Translations under genes and position numbers: made by a program
Shown here: in pieces, positions 19,643 to 29,026 of the stretch
Position numbering within the stretch: position 1 is the stretch's first letter
How the letters are laid out: every line of letters begins with the position of its first letter
The notes under the pieces: generated by a model
Told to the model about the DNA's origin: nothing
The model's input: only the letters and a program-made list of their open reading frames with translations
Database searches by the model: none
From: Bacillus sp. REN10
GTDB taxonomy: Bacteria; Bacillota; Bacilli; Bacillales; Domibacillaceae
Direction: 5' to 3'
Assembly (NCBI RefSeq): GCF_016820555.1
Contig: NZ_JADHDW010000001.1
Span: 124,001 to 188,000, forward strand
DNA: 64,000 nucleotides

Positions 19643-20671
19643 ATGAAGGCGAAAGTAGCAATTAACGGATTTGGCCGTATCGGAAGAATGGTATTTCGTA
19701 AAGCGATTTTAGAGGAAGGGTTGGATATTGTAGCAGTAAATGCAAGCTATCCACCAGAGACTCTTGCTCATTTGATTAAGTATGACACAAATCATGGCAA
19801 GTTTGAGGGAGACGTAGCAACGGAAGAAAACGCATTAGTTGTAAACGGTAAGCGTATTCAACTGTTAAGCAGCCGTGATCCACTAGAACTTCCTTGGAAA
19901 GATCTTGATATCGATATCGTCATTGAAGCAACAGGTAAATTTAACGCTCGCGACAAAGCGGCACTTCACCTTCAAGCAGGAGCGAAGAAAGTCATTTTAA
20001 CAGCACCTGGTAAGAACGAAGATGTTACCATCGTTATGGGTGTGAATGATGAAGCGTTAAACATTGCTGAACATGATGTGATCTCGAATGCTTCTTGTAC
20101 AACAAACTGCTTGGCTCCAGTAGCGAAAGTGTTAAATGAGAAATTTGGCATCGAGAATGGTTTAATGACAACTGTTCATGCTTATACAAATGACCAAAAG
20201 AATATCGACAATCCGCATAAAGACTTACGCCGTGCTCGCGCATGTGCGCAATCGATTATCCCGACTTCAACTGGAGCGGCTAAAGCCTTGTCGCTGGTTC
20301 TTCCTGAGTTAAAAGGCAAGCTTCACGGTATGGCGTTGCGCGTGCCAACTTCTAACGTTTCTCTCGTAGACCTTGTGGTTGACTTGAAGCGTGAAGTAAC
20401 AGTAGAAGAAGTAAATGAAGCATTTATTGAAGCATCTCAAGGTGAGTTAAAAGGCATCCTTGATTTCACGACAGAGCCGTTAGTATCTGTTGATTTCAAT
20501 ACAAATCCGCACTCTTCTATTGTAGACGGATTATCTACAATCGTAATGGAAGGCACAAAAGTGAAAGTTCTTTCTTGGTATGATAACGAGTGGGGCTATT
20601 CTTGCCGCGTGGTTGACTTAGTGAATTATGTAGCAGAAGAAATGAAAAAAAAAGCTGAAGTAACAGCCTAA
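19643..20671 (+). CDS. gapB: Gluconeogenic glyceraldehyde-3-phosphate dehydrogenase
   Basis: Reversible oxidation of glyceraldehyde 3-phosphate, used in the gluconeogenic direction with NADP in Bacillus GapB. The 342-residue protein has INGFGRIGRMVFRKAI, the catalytic Cys in SNASCTTNCLAPV, and the C-terminal WYDNEWGYSCRVVDL. Assignment to GapB rather than glycolytic GapA rests on its position after coaE, the CcpN operators, the longer length and the variant residues near the coenzyme site (VNASYPPETLAHLIKYD). RBS AGGAGGA. Confidence 0.93.
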   Translation: MKAKVAINGFGRIGRMVFRKAILEEGLDIVAVNASYPPETLAHLIKYDTNHGKFEGDVATEENALVVNGKRIQLLSSRDPLELPWKDLDIDIVIEATGKFNARDKAALHLQAGAKKVILTAPGKNEDVTIVMGVNDEALNIAEHDVISNASCTTNCLAPVAKVLNEKFGIENGLMTTVHAYTNDQKNIDNPHKDLRRARACAQSIIPTSTGAAKALSLVLPELKGKLHGMALRVPTSNVSLVDLVVDLKREVTVEEVNEAFIEASQGELKGILDFTTEPLVSVDFNTNPHSSIVDGLSTIVMEGTKVKVLSWYDNEWGYSCRVVDLVNYVAEEMKKKAEVTA

Positions 20672-20687
20672 TTTCAAATAATATTCA

Positions 20688-20722
20688 GGTCGGTTTGGGC
20701 AAACACCCCAAGCCGGCTTTGT
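20688..20722 (+). terminator. Terminator after gapB
   Basis: GTCGGTTTGGG and CCCAAGCCGGC pair over 11 positions with two G-U pairs, followed by a T-rich TTTGTCTTGTTTTG stretch. It separates gapB from speD, which are cotranscribed in B. subtilis as I recall. Confidence 0.75.
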
Positions 20723-20833
20723 CTTGTTTTGAAAATGATAAATCCTTAGCGTCCGGCTATACTATAAGAGCGGGCGTTTTTCTTTTGTTCGCCATCCCCT
20801 TTTATGACAATAAAAAAACTTTCAGAATGGATA

Positions 20834-20862
20834 TTGCAAATTCGAACGGATCAAAGTATACT
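20834..20862 (+). promoter_or_regulatory. speD promoter
   Basis: TTGCAA (20834-20839), exactly 17 nt, then TATACT (20857-20862). The predicted start near 20869 gives a 120-nt leader. Between the gapB terminator and this promoter (20723-20833) nothing else was recognised. Confidence 0.65.
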
Positions 20863-20880
20863 AATCCTCGTGAAACAAAA

Positions 20881-20984
20881 TAGCTACTTAAAGGGTTAGG
20901 ACCTCTTCGGACTAACTTTCCCCCGTGGTAGTTATCACTTTTACAAAAGCCTATGGTGAAAAAAATCATTGTAAAAGGGGGAAA
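20881..20984 (+). promoter_or_regulatory. Structured speD leader that can hide the ribosome binding site
   Basis: Four pairings are visible. TAGCTAC (20881) can pair with GTAGTTA (from 20927). AAAG..TTAG (20890-20899) pairs with CTAACTTT (20912-20919). TTTCCCCC (20917-20924) is fully complementary to GGGGGAAA (20977-20984), the speD Shine-Dalgarno itself. CTTTTACAA (20938-20946) pairs with TTGTAAAAG (20969-20977) just inside it. The second and third share three bases, allowing a switch. The layout fits translational control of SAM decarboxylase, but I recognise no named riboswitch class. Confidence 0.6.
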
Positions 20985-20989
20985 CGATC

Positions 20990-21376
20990 ATGGAAACAAT
21001 GGGTCGTCACGTAATTTCAGAACTATGGGGCTGTAACTTAGAAAAATTAAATGATATGGAAAAAATCGAGCAAATTTTTGTGGATGCTGCACTAAAATCA
21101 GGCGCGGAAATTCGCGAAGTAGCGTTTCATAAATTTGCGCCACAAGGAGTAAGTGGAGTAGTCATTATTTCTGAATCTCATTTAACGATTCACAGCTTCC
21201 CAGAGCATGGATATGCAAGCATTGATGTGTATACATGCGGAGATTTAGATCCGAATATCGCTGCTAACTATATTGCAGAGGCTTTAGAGGCAGAAACGCG
21301 TGAAACAATTGAGTTGCCTCGTGGAATGGGCCCTGTACAACCTGTACAAGCGAAAGAAAAAGCAACTATAAGCTAA
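20990..21376 (+). CDS. speD: S-adenosylmethionine decarboxylase proenzyme
   Basis: Makes decarboxylated SAM, the aminopropyl donor for spermidine. The short class 1B enzyme (128 residues) self-cleaves to form a pyruvoyl group; the cleavage site is visible as [18 protein letters not shown] with Ser63 the pyruvoyl precursor, and the catalytic Cys is in VYTCGD. ATG at 20990 with AAAAGGGGG, which is part of the leader pairing described above. It has its own promoter and terminator, so it is a single-gene unit. Confidence 0.95.
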   Translation: METMGRHVISELWGCNLEKLNDMEKIEQIFVDAALKSGAEIREVAFHKFAPQGVSGVVIISESHLTIHSFPEHGYASIDVYTCGDLDPNIAANYIAEALEAETRETIELPRGMGPVQPVQAKEKATIS

Positions 21377-21383
21377 CAAACAC

Positions 21384-21414
21384 AAGGTGTATGCGAGATA
21401 AGCATACGCCTTTT
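21384..21414 (+). terminator. Terminator after speD
   Basis: AAGGTGTATGC (21384-21394) pairs with GCATACGCCTT (21402-21412, one G-U), followed by TTTTC. Confidence 0.85.
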
Positions 21415-21514
21415 CATATTGTAGAACAAAGAGCGTAACTTCTTTTCTTGTGCATTCTTTATCTTTTTTATATGATAGGATAAATATAAGCAAATTGAAA
21501 TCGGAGTTGATACG

Positions 21515-21973
21515 ATGAAATGTCCGGCTTGTCAGTATAATGGCACACGTGTCATCGATTCCCGACCGATAGATGATGGACGCTCGATTCGGCGTCGGCG
21601 GGAATGCGAATCTTGTGCTTACCGGTTCACTACGTTTGAAAAGGTGGAAGATTTACCACTGATTGTTGTGAAAAAAGAAGGAACACGAGAAGAATTTAAT
21701 CGGGACAAAATGTTGCGCGGCTTAGTAAAGGCATGTGAGAAGCGCCCTGTTTCCCTGGAGCAGTTAGAAAACATTTCTTTAGATGTAGAGAAAGATATTC
21801 GCAGTCAAGGGTATTCAGAAATCGATTCAGATAAGATCGGTGAAATGGTCATGGACCGCCTAGCGGAAGTGGATGAAGTCGCTTATGTTCGTTTCGCCTC
21901 TGTGTACCGACAATTTAAAGATATTAATGTTTTTTTAGATGAGTTAAAGGAATTAATTAAAAAAGTGAAATAA
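21515..21973 (+). CDS. nrdR: Ribonucleotide reductase repressor NrdR
   Basis: Nucleotide-sensing repressor of ribonucleotide reductase genes. The 152-residue protein has the N-terminal zinc ribbon ([16 protein letters not shown] ... RRRRECESC) and an ATP-cone domain (residues 49-139; [20 protein letters not shown]). Start ATG 21515, with a modest GGAG upstream. It precedes the helicase-loader genes dnaB-dnaI, the order seen in Bacillus. Confidence 0.95.
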   Translation: MKCPACQYNGTRVIDSRPIDDGRSIRRRRECESCAYRFTTFEKVEDLPLIVVKKEGTREEFNRDKMLRGLVKACEKRPVSLEQLENISLDVEKDIRSQGYSEIDSDKIGEMVMDRLAEVDEVAYVRFASVYRQFKDINVFLDELKELIKKVK

Positions 21974-22027
21974 CAGGCTGGAGGCAGACAGTTCTCTAGC
22001 TTTTTTCGTCGAAAGGTTAGATAAACG

Positions 22028-23428
22028 ATGACCCCACACTGGAATGAAATTCAACCCGTCGATGAGTACAAGGCTTGTCTAAGCGGAGTACTGCATGACA
22101 TGGATCGCAAAATATTGACATTTCTTTATCAGCCGTTAATCGGTGCGAAATGCTTTAGTTTATATATGACATTATGGGCGGAAGTAGAAGAGAATAGACT
22201 TGTCGCTCGTGTCTCTAACCATTATTATTTAATGAATTTTATGGATATGAGCATTCAAGACATATATAAAGAACGCTTAAAGTTAGAAGCGCTTGGTTTG
22301 TTAAAAACGTACGCGAAAAGAAGAGGCGATATCCGTGAATTTATTTATGAGTTGCAACCGCCGCTCACGCCAGAACAGTTTTTTCATGACGGTATGTTAA
22401 ATGTATTTCTTTATCGAAAAGTGGGCCGTTCCCATTTTCAAAGGTTAAAAGAATTTTTTGCTGATCAACTTATCCCGAAACAAGAGTATCACGATGTCAC
22501 AAGAGACTTTCAAGAAGTGTTTTCTGCCGGGCCGCCGGCAATGAGCGAAGAAGCGATGGAGATGAGTCAAGTTTCCGGAAATCAACAATTTATTTCGAAG
22601 GAGGAAGGAAAGGGGATTCCTCTTTCTGAAGATAGTTTTGATTTCAGTCTGCTTGAAAGTGCTTTAAAAGGGGCGATGCTCTCAAAAGTGGTATTGACTC
22701 CTTCTGTGAAGGAAACCATTGCGAAATTATCTGTTCTTTATGGGATCGGACCGTTTGACATGAAAAACTTACTGTTGTCCTCGATGGATGAAAGGGATGC
22801 CATTGATATTGAAGTGCTGAGAAAGTCGGCTCGTGATTGGTATCAGCTTGAGAAAAACAGCGAGCTTCCAGAGCTTATCCATCTTGTTCAGCCTGTGCCA
22901 CTGCGAACAGTGCAACATGAACCGATTACGCAAGAGGAACAGTTAATGCATTATTTAGAAACGACCTCTCCACGGCAAATATTGATCGATATTTCAGGGA
23001 GTTTGCCATCAAAGGCAGATTTAAAAGTTATGGAAGGTGTGATGTTTCAACATAAGTTACCTGCTGGTGTGGTCAATGTATTGATTCAGTATGTCCTTCT
23101 TAAAACAGATATGAAATTGACGAAAAGCTACGTCGAGAAAATCGCCTCTCATTGGGCGCGGAAGAAGATCAAAACCGTGAAAGAAGCGATGGAGCTGGCA
23201 AAAAGTGAGCATCGTCAATATTTAGACTGGGCTAATCATAAAAAACAACCGAATAAAAAAGCCGCGATCCGCACGGAAAAGTTGCCCGGCTGGTTTCACG
23301 AAACGGAAGAGACCAGGAAACCTTCACAACAGGAGTCAGCGGACGTGGCAGCGAAAAGACGTGAACTGGAAGAAAAAATTAAAAATAGCCGATTGCAAAG
23401 GCAGGTGAAACAAGGTGAAGAAAATTGA
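22028..23428 (+). CDS. dnaB: Replication initiation/helicase loading protein DnaB
   Basis: Membrane-associated helicase loader of Firmicutes (not the E. coli DnaB helicase). The 466-residue protein has an N-terminal winged-helix region (ILTFLYQPLIGAKCFSLYMTLW) and a DnaB/DnaD DDBH2 domain around residues 330-400 containing the YxxxIxxxW type motif (SYVEKIASHWARKKIKTVKEA). With DnaD and DnaI it delivers DnaC to the origin. The RBS is weak. Overlaps dnaI by 14 nt. Confidence 0.93.
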   Translation: MTPHWNEIQPVDEYKACLSGVLHDMDRKILTFLYQPLIGAKCFSLYMTLWAEVEENRLVARVSNHYYLMNFMDMSIQDIYKERLKLEALGLLKTYAKRRGDIREFIYELQPPLTPEQFFHDGMLNVFLYRKVGRSHFQRLKEFFADQLIPKQEYHDVTRDFQEVFSAGPPAMSEEAMEMSQVSGNQQFISKEEGKGIPLSEDSFDFSLLESALKGAMLSKVVLTPSVKETIAKLSVLYGIGPFDMKNLLLSSMDERDAIDIEVLRKSARDWYQLEKNSELPELIHLVQPVPLRTVQHEPITQEEQLMHYLETTSPRQILIDISGSLPSKADLKVMEGVMFQHKLPAGVVNVLIQYVLLKTDMKLTKSYVEKIASHWARKKIKTVKEAMELAKSEHRQYLDWANHKKQPNKKAAIRTEKLPGWFHETEETRKPSQQESADVAAKRRELEEKIKNSRLQRQVKQGEEN

Positions 23429-24347
23429 TGAAACCATCAAACGATTGACAAGCTCCTCTGATTTTCAAAAACGTTATGAAGAGATGCGGACAGAGATTTT
23501 AAATGATCCGTCCATTCAACAATTTCTTAGGGAGCATCGACAAGAGATCTCATCAGATGTGCTGAATAAAAATTTAATGAAATTATATGAATATAAATCA
23601 CAAAGCTTTTCATGTGATAAATGCCCGAGCCTTGATGGCTGTATCAATATGATGAAGGGGTTTGAGCCGAAGTTGGTGTGGCGTCGGGGCGGCATTGATA
23701 TTGACTACTATCGCTGCCCGAACAAAATTCGTGACGATGAAAAACGTAAAAATGAAAAATTAATTACTAGCATTTACGTCCCGAAAGACATTTTGTATGC
23801 GACATTTACGAACTTGGATTTGCAGGATCCTGATCGTTGGCAGGCGATTGAAGCGGCGCAGCACTTTACAGAAGCGTATTCGAAAGATCCGCATACGAAA
23901 GGTTTATTTATTCATGGACCGTTTGGTGTGGGGAAATCATATTTGCTCGGGGCGATCGCCAACGACCTGGCAGATAAACATGTTTCGTCGCTTATCGTTT
24001 ATTTTCCGGAGTTCATCCGTGAAATGAAACAATCCTTTAATGATCAGTCGATGAATAGTAAGCTTGAAGTCGTGAAAAAGGCTCCTATCTTAATGCTAGA
24101 TGACATTGGAGCGGAGTCAATGTCTAGCTGGATGCGCGATGATATTCTCGGAACAATTTTGCAGTTCCGGATGCTTGAAGGTTTGCCAACGTTCTTTACA
24201 TCCAATTTTAGCTATGCAGAATTAGAACATCATTTAACTTACTCGCAGCGGGGAGAAAAGGAAGAACTGAAAGCGAAGCGAGTGATGGAGCGGCTCCGAT
24301 ATTTAACCGTACCGGTAGAAATGAAAGGCCAAAATCGACGGAAATAA
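23415..24347 (+). CDS. dnaI: Helicase loader DnaI
   Basis: AAA+ ATPase that loads the replicative helicase. The 310-residue protein has an N-terminal helicase-binding domain with a zinc-binding cluster (CDKCPSLDGC and nearby Cys residues, about 70-105), then the AAA+ core with Walker A HGPFGVGKSYLLGAI, Walker B ILMLDDIGAES and an arginine finger in the C-terminal part. GTG at 23415 lies inside the dnaB end, implying translational coupling. Confidence 0.94.
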   Translation: MKKIDETIKRLTSSSDFQKRYEEMRTEILNDPSIQQFLREHRQEISSDVLNKNLMKLYEYKSQSFSCDKCPSLDGCINMMKGFEPKLVWRRGGIDIDYYRCPNKIRDDEKRKNEKLITSIYVPKDILYATFTNLDLQDPDRWQAIEAAQHFTEAYSKDPHTKGLFIHGPFGVGKSYLLGAIANDLADKHVSSLIVYFPEFIREMKQSFNDQSMNSKLEVVKKAPILMLDDIGAESMSSWMRDDILGTILQFRMLEGLPTFFTSNFSYAELEHHLTYSQRGEKEELKAKRVMERLRYLTVPVEMKGQNRRK

Positions 24348-24359
24348 TGAGGAAGCCTA

Positions 24360-24388
24360 TTGATTTTCATGTAAGTAAGTTCTATAAT
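24360..24388 (+). promoter_or_regulatory. thrS promoter
   Basis: TTGATT (24360-24365), 17 nt, TATAAT (24383-24388). Start near 24395, at the 5' edge of the T-box leader. Confidence 0.7.
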
Positions 24389-24394
24389 ACGTAC

Positions 24395-24668
24395 ATACAT
24401 GATAAATAGTAACAGGTGATGACGAGGACACGAGTCTTTTTTTACGGTTTCTAGAGAGGGAAAGCTAGGCTGAAACTTTCCTAACACGAAAAAAACACTT
24501 ACCACCTCTGAACCACGGCCGTGAACACAAAAATTGTTAGTAATGGACCGCCGGCAGCAGCCGTTATCTGAACTGGAGATTTCAACATGTTTTGTTGAAA
24601 AAGTAGGGTGGAATCGCGATCAAAACCTCGTCCCTTCATTTAATTGAAGGGGTGGGGTTTTTTATTTT
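24395..24668 (+). promoter_or_regulatory. T-box leader of thrS (Thr, ACC specifier)
   Basis: The conserved T-box AGGGTGGAATCGCG is at 24605-24618. It is followed by a terminator: CCCTTCA pairs with TGAAGGG, extended by AACCTCGT/GTGGGGTT, then TTTTTT. The specifier is read as ACC at 24501-24503, because the bases after it (ACCTCTGAACC) align with those after the TTC specifier of the pheS leader. Uncharged tRNA-Thr would stabilise the antiterminator and allow thrS transcription. Confidence 0.93.
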
Positions 24669-24743
24669 TGGCTTTGTTAAACAATAACACTACACTTTTT
24701 AACAAAGCTTAATTTTTTTACTATAAAGAAGGAGTTGGAAGTA

Positions 24744-26684
24744 ATGTCTGACATGATGAAAATTACATTCCCTGATGGATCCGTCAAGGAGTTTTCTAAA
24801 GGCACAACGACAGAAGCAATTGCCCAATCCATTAGCCCAGGATTAAAAAAGAAAGCATTAGCTGGGAAAGTTAACGGCAAGCTATTTGATTTACGCACAC
24901 CCATTGAAGAAGATGGTCGCTTAGAAATCGTAACACCTGATCATGAAGATGCGCTAGAAATTTTGCGTCACAGTACAGCGCATTTAATGGCTCAAGCGAT
25001 TAAACGCATCTATGGAGCAGAAAATGTGAAGTTAGGTGTCGGTCCAGTGATCGAAGGTGGATTTTATTACGATATCGATTTAGAAGAATCGATCACGCCA
25101 GAAGACTTGCCGAAGATCGAAAAAGAAATGAAGAAAATCATCGGCGAGAACATTGAAGTCGTTCGCAAAGAAGTAAGCCGCAATGAAGCGCTGAAGTTTT
25201 ATCAAGAAATTGGCGATGAGTACAAAATTGAGCTGATCGGCGCGATTCCTGAAGAGGAAACGGTGACAATGTATGAGCAAGGCGACTTTATCGACCTTTG
25301 CCGTGGTGTTCACGTCCCTTCCACAAATAAAATTAAAGAATTTAAGTTGCTGAGCATTGCTGGTGCTTACTGGCGCGGAGACAGCAACAACAAAATGCTT
25401 CAACGTATTTACGGGACAGCGTTCTTCACAAAAGAAGAGTTAAAAAACCATCTACACATGCTTGAAGAAGCGAAAGAGCGCGATCACCGTAAAATCGGTA
25501 AAGAGTTAAACTTATTCATGAACTCGCAAAAAGTGGGGCAAGGACTTCCGATGTGGCTACCTAAAGGGGCAACGATTCGTCGCATCGTTGAGCGCTACAT
25601 TGTCGATAAAGAAGAAAGCCTTGGCTACAATCACGTCTATACACCGGTAATGGGAAGCGTGGAGCTGTATAAAACGAGCGGTCACTGGGAGCATTATCAA
25701 GAGAACATGTTCCCGATGATGGAAATGGATAATGAGCAATTAGTGCTTCGCCCAATGAACTGCCCGCATCATATGATGATTTATAAAAATGGCATCCACT
25801 CTTATCGTCAGTTGCCGATCCGTATTGCGGAACTAGGTACGATGCACCGCTATGAAATGTCAGGTGCATTATCAGGACTTCAGCGTGTACGTGGAATGAC
25901 ATTGAATGATGCTCATATCTTTGTCCGTCCGGATCAAATTAAAGAAGAGTTCAAGCGTGTAGTAGAATTAATTCTCGAAGTATACAAAGATTTCGATTTG
26001 AACGATTATTCTTTCCGTTTATCTTATCGTGATCCAGCTGATACAGAGAAATATTTCGATGACGATGAAATGTGGGAAAAAGCACAAGGGATGTTAAAAG
26101 AGGCGATGGATGAGCTTGGCCTTGAGTACTACGAAGCAGAGGGAGAAGCGGCATTCTACGGTCCGAAGTTAGACGTAATGGTCAAAACAGCCTTAGGGAA
26201 AGAGGAAACTTTATCAACAGCACAGCTTGATTTCCTATTGCCAGAGCGTTTTGAATTAACATACGTTGGTGAAGATGGTAAGCAGCATCGTCCAGTCGTT
26301 ATTCACCGCGGTGTCGTATCGACAATGGAACGTTTCGTTGCCTTCTTAATCGAAGAATACAAAGGAGCCTTCCCAACGTGGTTAGCACCGATCCAAGTAC
26401 AAGTGATTCCGGTATCTGCCGATGTTCATTTTGATTATGCGAAGGAAGTGCAAGAAAGCTTGCGCGCAGCTGGCATCCGTGCAGAACTTGATGATCGCGA
26501 CGAGAAAATCGGCTACAAAATCCGCGAAGCCCAAATTCAAAAAACACCGTACATGCTTGTTGTGGGTGATAAAGAAATCGAAACAAAGTCCGTTAATGTT
26601 CGTAAGTACGGTGAACAAAAATCAGAGACAATTGCTTTCAATAACTTCTTAGAAATGATTAAGAAAGAAGCGAAAAAAGGTTAA
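24744..26684 (+). CDS. thrS: Threonyl-tRNA synthetase
   Basis: Charges tRNA-Thr. The 646-residue class II synthetase has an N-terminal TGS domain (residues 5-62), the editing domain with [11 protein letters not shown] and RGVHVP, the catalytic core with motif 2 region [19 protein letters not shown] and zinc-binding PMNCPHH, and an anticodon-binding domain at the end. The ATG at 24744 (AAGGAG about 10 nt upstream) is preferred to a TTG at 24735. Controlled by the T-box leader. Confidence 0.97.
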   Translation: MSDMMKITFPDGSVKEFSKGTTTEAIAQSISPGLKKKALAGKVNGKLFDLRTPIEEDGRLEIVTPDHEDALEILRHSTAHLMAQAIKRIYGAENVKLGVGPVIEGGFYYDIDLEESITPEDLPKIEKEMKKIIGENIEVVRKEVSRNEALKFYQEIGDEYKIELIGAIPEEETVTMYEQGDFIDLCRGVHVPSTNKIKEFKLLSIAGAYWRGDSNNKMLQRIYGTAFFTKEELKNHLHMLEEAKERDHRKIGKELNLFMNSQKVGQGLPMWLPKGATIRRIVERYIVDKEESLGYNHVYTPVMGSVELYKTSGHWEHYQENMFPMMEMDNEQLVLRPMNCPHHMMIYKNGIHSYRQLPIRIAELGTMHRYEMSGALSGLQRVRGMTLNDAHIFVRPDQIKEEFKRVVELILEVYKDFDLNDYSFRLSYRDPADTEKYFDDDEMWEKAQGMLKEAMDELGLEYYEAEGEAAFYGPKLDVMVKTALGKEETLSTAQLDFLLPERFELTYVGEDGKQHRPVVIHRGVVSTMERFVAFLIEEYKGAFPTWLAPIQVQVIPVSADVHFDYAKEVQESLRAAGIRAELDDRDEKIGYKIREAQIQKTPYMLVVGDKEIETKSVNVRKYGEQKSETIAFNNFLEMIKKEAKKG

Positions 26685-26749
26685 TTTGAAAAAAATCCTT
26701 GATCTTTTGTTCGAGCTTTGTTAATATAATTTTTGTTGATCATAATGAA

Positions 26750-26778
26750 TTGACGAATATGATTCGTTGTGATATAGT
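26750..26778 (+). promoter_or_regulatory. Promoter of infC-rpmI-rplT
   Basis: TTGACG (26750-26755), 17 nt, TATAGT (26773-26778): five of six matches at each hexamer. It places the start at the beginning of the L20 leader. Confidence 0.8.
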
Positions 26779-26784
26779 TACTAA

Positions 26785-26924
26785 GGTGAACAGAATACAC
26801 AAGCAGAAGCACCCGCTTCTCACCTGATTGACGCGCCAAGCAGTTGGCAGGTTTGAATGTAATGATTAATGGCCGGTTTATGGCTATTTCAATGCGGGTA
26901 TGCTCATATACCCGCATTTTTTAT
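26785..26924 (+). promoter_or_regulatory. L20 autoregulatory leader with terminator
   Basis: The leader carries the CACCCGCTTCTCACCTGATT segment that I associate with the L20 leader family of Bacillus infC operons. It ends in a terminator: AATGCGGGTAT (26891-26901) pairs perfectly with ATACCCGCATT (26908-26918), then six Ts. In B. subtilis, free L20 protein binds this leader and promotes termination, so ribosomal protein excess shuts the operon off. Confidence 0.85.
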
Positions 26925-26996
26925 TGCCTTTAAACAGTTGACGTTAATGTGTATTCGTAAATATACGTGTATTCTAATAAACCTTGGAGGTGGCTA

Positions 26997-27518
26997 ATTA
27001 TTAGCAAAGATATGTTTGTAAACGAGGGAATTCGTTCCCGTGAAGTCCGTCTCATTGACCAAAATGGCGAGCAGTTAGGAATTAAATCAAAATTCGATGC
27101 GCTCGAAATTGCTTCACGCGTTAATCTTGATCTTGTGCTTGTTGCTCCAAATGCTAAACCACCAGTAGCTCGTATTATGGATTACGGTAAGTTTAAATTT
27201 GAACAGCAGAAGAAAGAGAAAGAGGCTCGTAAAAATCAAAAAATCATTAATCTTAAAGAAGTTCGTCTTAGTCCGACGATTGAAGAGCATGATTTTAATA
27301 CGAAACTTCGCAATGCCATCAAATTCCTTGAAAAAGGGGATAAAGTGAAAGCTTCGATCCGTTTCAAGGGACGTGCGATTACTCATAAGGAAATTGGACA
27401 ACGCGTTCTTGACCGTTTTTCAAAAGCTTGTGAGGAAGTGGCTACTGTTGAGACTAAACCAAAAATGGATGGTCGCAGTATGTTCTTAATCTTAGCACCT
27501 AAAAACGAAAAGCAATAA
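26997..27518 (+). CDS. infC: Translation initiation factor IF-3 (ATT start)
   Basis: Prevents 50S joining and proofreads initiator tRNA on the 30S subunit. The best reading begins with ATT at 26997: GGAGG (26986-26990) is 6 nt upstream and the product starts [20 protein letters not shown], as in B. subtilis; 173 residues. A second ATT at 27000 is possible. No ATG, GTG or TTG is suitably placed, so this is the rare AUU start known from infC genes, which IF3 itself discriminates against. Both IF3 domains are complete. Confidence 0.95.
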   Translation: MISKDMFVNEGIRSREVRLIDQNGEQLGIKSKFDALEIASRVNLDLVLVAPNAKPPVARIMDYGKFKFEQQKKEKEARKNQKIINLKEVRLSPTIEEHDFNTKLRNAIKFLEKGDKVKASIRFKGRAITHKEIGQRVLDRFSKACEEVATVETKPKMDGRSMFLILAPKNEKQ

Positions 27519-27537
27519 GTTTGAGGAGGAATTACAA

Positions 27538-27738
27538 ATGCCAAAAATGAAAACCCACCGCGGCTCAGCTAAGCGTTTCAAAAAAACAGGTTCTGGTAAA
27601 TTAAAACGTTCTCATGGCTACACAAGTCACTTATTTGCCAACAAATCTACAAAACAAAAACGTAAGCTTCGCAAAGGAACGCTTGTATCTAAAGGCGATT
27701 TCAAACGCATTCGTCACATGTTAGACAATCTTAAGTAA
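27538..27738 (+). CDS. rpmI: 50S ribosomal protein L35
   Basis: A 66-residue, very basic protein starting [20 protein letters not shown], the conserved L35 N-terminus. RBS GAGGAGG. Middle gene of the infC-rpmI-rplT operon, 19 nt after infC. Confidence 0.98.
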   Translation: MPKMKTHRGSAKRFKKTGSGKLKRSHGYTSHLFANKSTKQKRKLRKGTLVSKGDFKRIRHMLDNLK

Positions 27739-27768
27739 GACTAGGAACCATTATAGGAGGGAAATATT

Positions 27769-28128
27769 ATGCCACGCGTAAAAGGCGGAACAGTAACTCG
27801 CAGACGTCGTAAAAAAGTTCTTAAATTAGCAAAAGGTTTTTTCGGTGCTAAACACCGTTTATATAAAGTTGCCAACCAACAAGTAATGAAATCTTTACAA
27901 TATGCTTACCGTGATCGTCGTCAGAAAAAACGCGACTTCCGTAAGCTTTGGATCACTCGTATCAATGCAGCAGCTCGCATGAACGGTCTTTCTTACAGCC
28001 GTTTAATGCACGGTTTAAAACTTGCTGAAATCGAAGTGAACCGCAAAATGCTTGCTGACTTAGCAATTAGCGATGAGAAAGCATTTGCTCAATTAGCAGA
28101 CGCTGCAAAAGCTCAATTAAACAAATAA
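27769..28128 (+). CDS. rplT: 50S ribosomal protein L20
   Basis: A 119-residue basic protein beginning [20 protein letters not shown] with the characteristic [20 protein letters not shown] and [14 protein letters not shown] segments. Needed for early 50S assembly and, in Bacillus, the repressor of its own operon through the L20 leader. RBS TAGGAGGG. A terminator follows 9 nt downstream. Confidence 0.98.
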   Translation: MPRVKGGTVTRRRRKKVLKLAKGFFGAKHRLYKVANQQVMKSLQYAYRDRRQKKRDFRKLWITRINAAARMNGLSYSRLMHGLKLAEIEVNRKMLADLAISDEKAFAQLADAAKAQLNK

Positions 28129-28137
28129 TATTTGTTC

Positions 28138-28174
28138 AAAATCAGACCGCCATTCAGGTGTGTCTGATTTTTTA
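28138..28174 (+). terminator. Terminator after rplT
   Basis: AAAATCAGAC (28138-28147) pairs with GTCTGATTTT (28162-28171), followed by further Ts. Confidence 0.9.
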
Positions 28175-28306
28175 TTGGGCAAGAAAACAAAGGATGCCAA
28201 CAAAACAAGATCAGACTCAGTAATTAAGCCTGTCCAATGAGCAAAAACACAGCAATTTCTGAAAAGCGAAATGTTTGATACAATAAATGCTGGGAGGTTA
28301 TCCAAT

Positions 28307-28555
28307 TTGTTCATTTATTTTGTTCTCATCAATGTGATTAGTTATGCGGTGATGGCCAATGATAAGAGGAAGGCGAAACGCGGAGCTTGGCGGACGAGTG
28401 GGTTCACACTATGGCTGTTAGCATTTACTGGGGGAGCGGTTGGCAGCTGGGTAGCGATGCAGACAAATCGTCATAAAACAAAGCATGCTTCCTTTAAATA
28501 TGGCATGCCGGTATTAGCGGTGATCGACCTCGGATTACTTGCCTATTTTTCATAA
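28307..28555 (+). CDS. ysdA: DUF1294 membrane protein YsdA
   Basis: An 82-residue protein with an N-terminal membrane helix, then MANDKRKAKRGAWRT, the W..AFTGGAVGSW segment and ..MQTNRHKTKHASFKYG.., all hallmarks of the DUF1294/YsdA family; a second helix ends the protein. A TTG at 28307 with GGGAGG 9 nt upstream is chosen; an in-frame ATG at 28271 lies before that RBS. Function unknown. It precedes dut by 21 nt, so they probably share a transcript. Confidence 0.87.
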   Translation: MFIYFVLINVISYAVMANDKRKAKRGAWRTSGFTLWLLAFTGGAVGSWVAMQTNRHKTKHASFKYGMPVLAVIDLGLLAYFS

Positions 28556-28576
28556 AGGATAAGGAGAGTTACCACA

Positions 28577-29014
28577 ATGAACTATAACTTAAAGATAAAA
28601 CGACTACATAATGAGGCTCTTTTACCATTTCAAGCGAATCCAGGAGATGCTGGATTAGATTTATTTTCTGCGGAAGAAAAAATAATCAAGCCGGGAGAGG
28701 CGGAATTAATTAGCACAGGAATTAGCATGGAGTTGCCAAAAGGAACGGAAGCGCAAGTGAGACCGAGAAGTGGCTTAGCGTTAAAGCATGCGGTGACGGT
28801 ATTAAATAGCCCAGGTACGATCGATGAAGGATATAGAGGAGAAATTAAAGTCATCCTCATCAACCATGGAAAGGCAGACTTTCAAGTAGAGAAGCAAATG
28901 AGAATTGCCCAAATGGTGATTGCACCTGTGGCGACAGTAACGATCACTCAAGTGGAAGAGCTCTCTCAGTCGGAGAGAGGAGCAGGAGGCTTTGGGTCCT
29001 CAGGTGTAAAATAA
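28577..29014 (+). CDS. dut: dUTP diphosphatase
   Basis: Hydrolyses dUTP to dUMP, keeping uracil out of DNA. The 145-residue trimeric-type enzyme shows all five motifs in order: [42 protein letters not shown] and the C-terminal [11 protein letters not shown] that closes over the active site. RBS AAGGAGA. Chromosomal and in the ysdA-ysdC context, not part of a prophage. Confidence 0.95.
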   Translation: MNYNLKIKRLHNEALLPFQANPGDAGLDLFSAEEKIIKPGEAELISTGISMELPKGTEAQVRPRSGLALKHAVTVLNSPGTIDEGYRGEIKVILINHGKADFQVEKQMRIAQMVIAPVATVTITQVEELSQSERGAGGFGSSGVK

Positions 29015-29026
29015 AACAGTCTTGCG

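Noticed and set aside
20695-20883. 62-codon frame between gapB and speD
   Set aside because: It starts inside the gapB terminator, has no ribosome binding site and runs through the speD promoter.
28577-29014. Prophage origin for the dUTPase gene
   Set aside because: No phage genes, integrase or attachment repeats are nearby; codon use and context match the chromosomal core.
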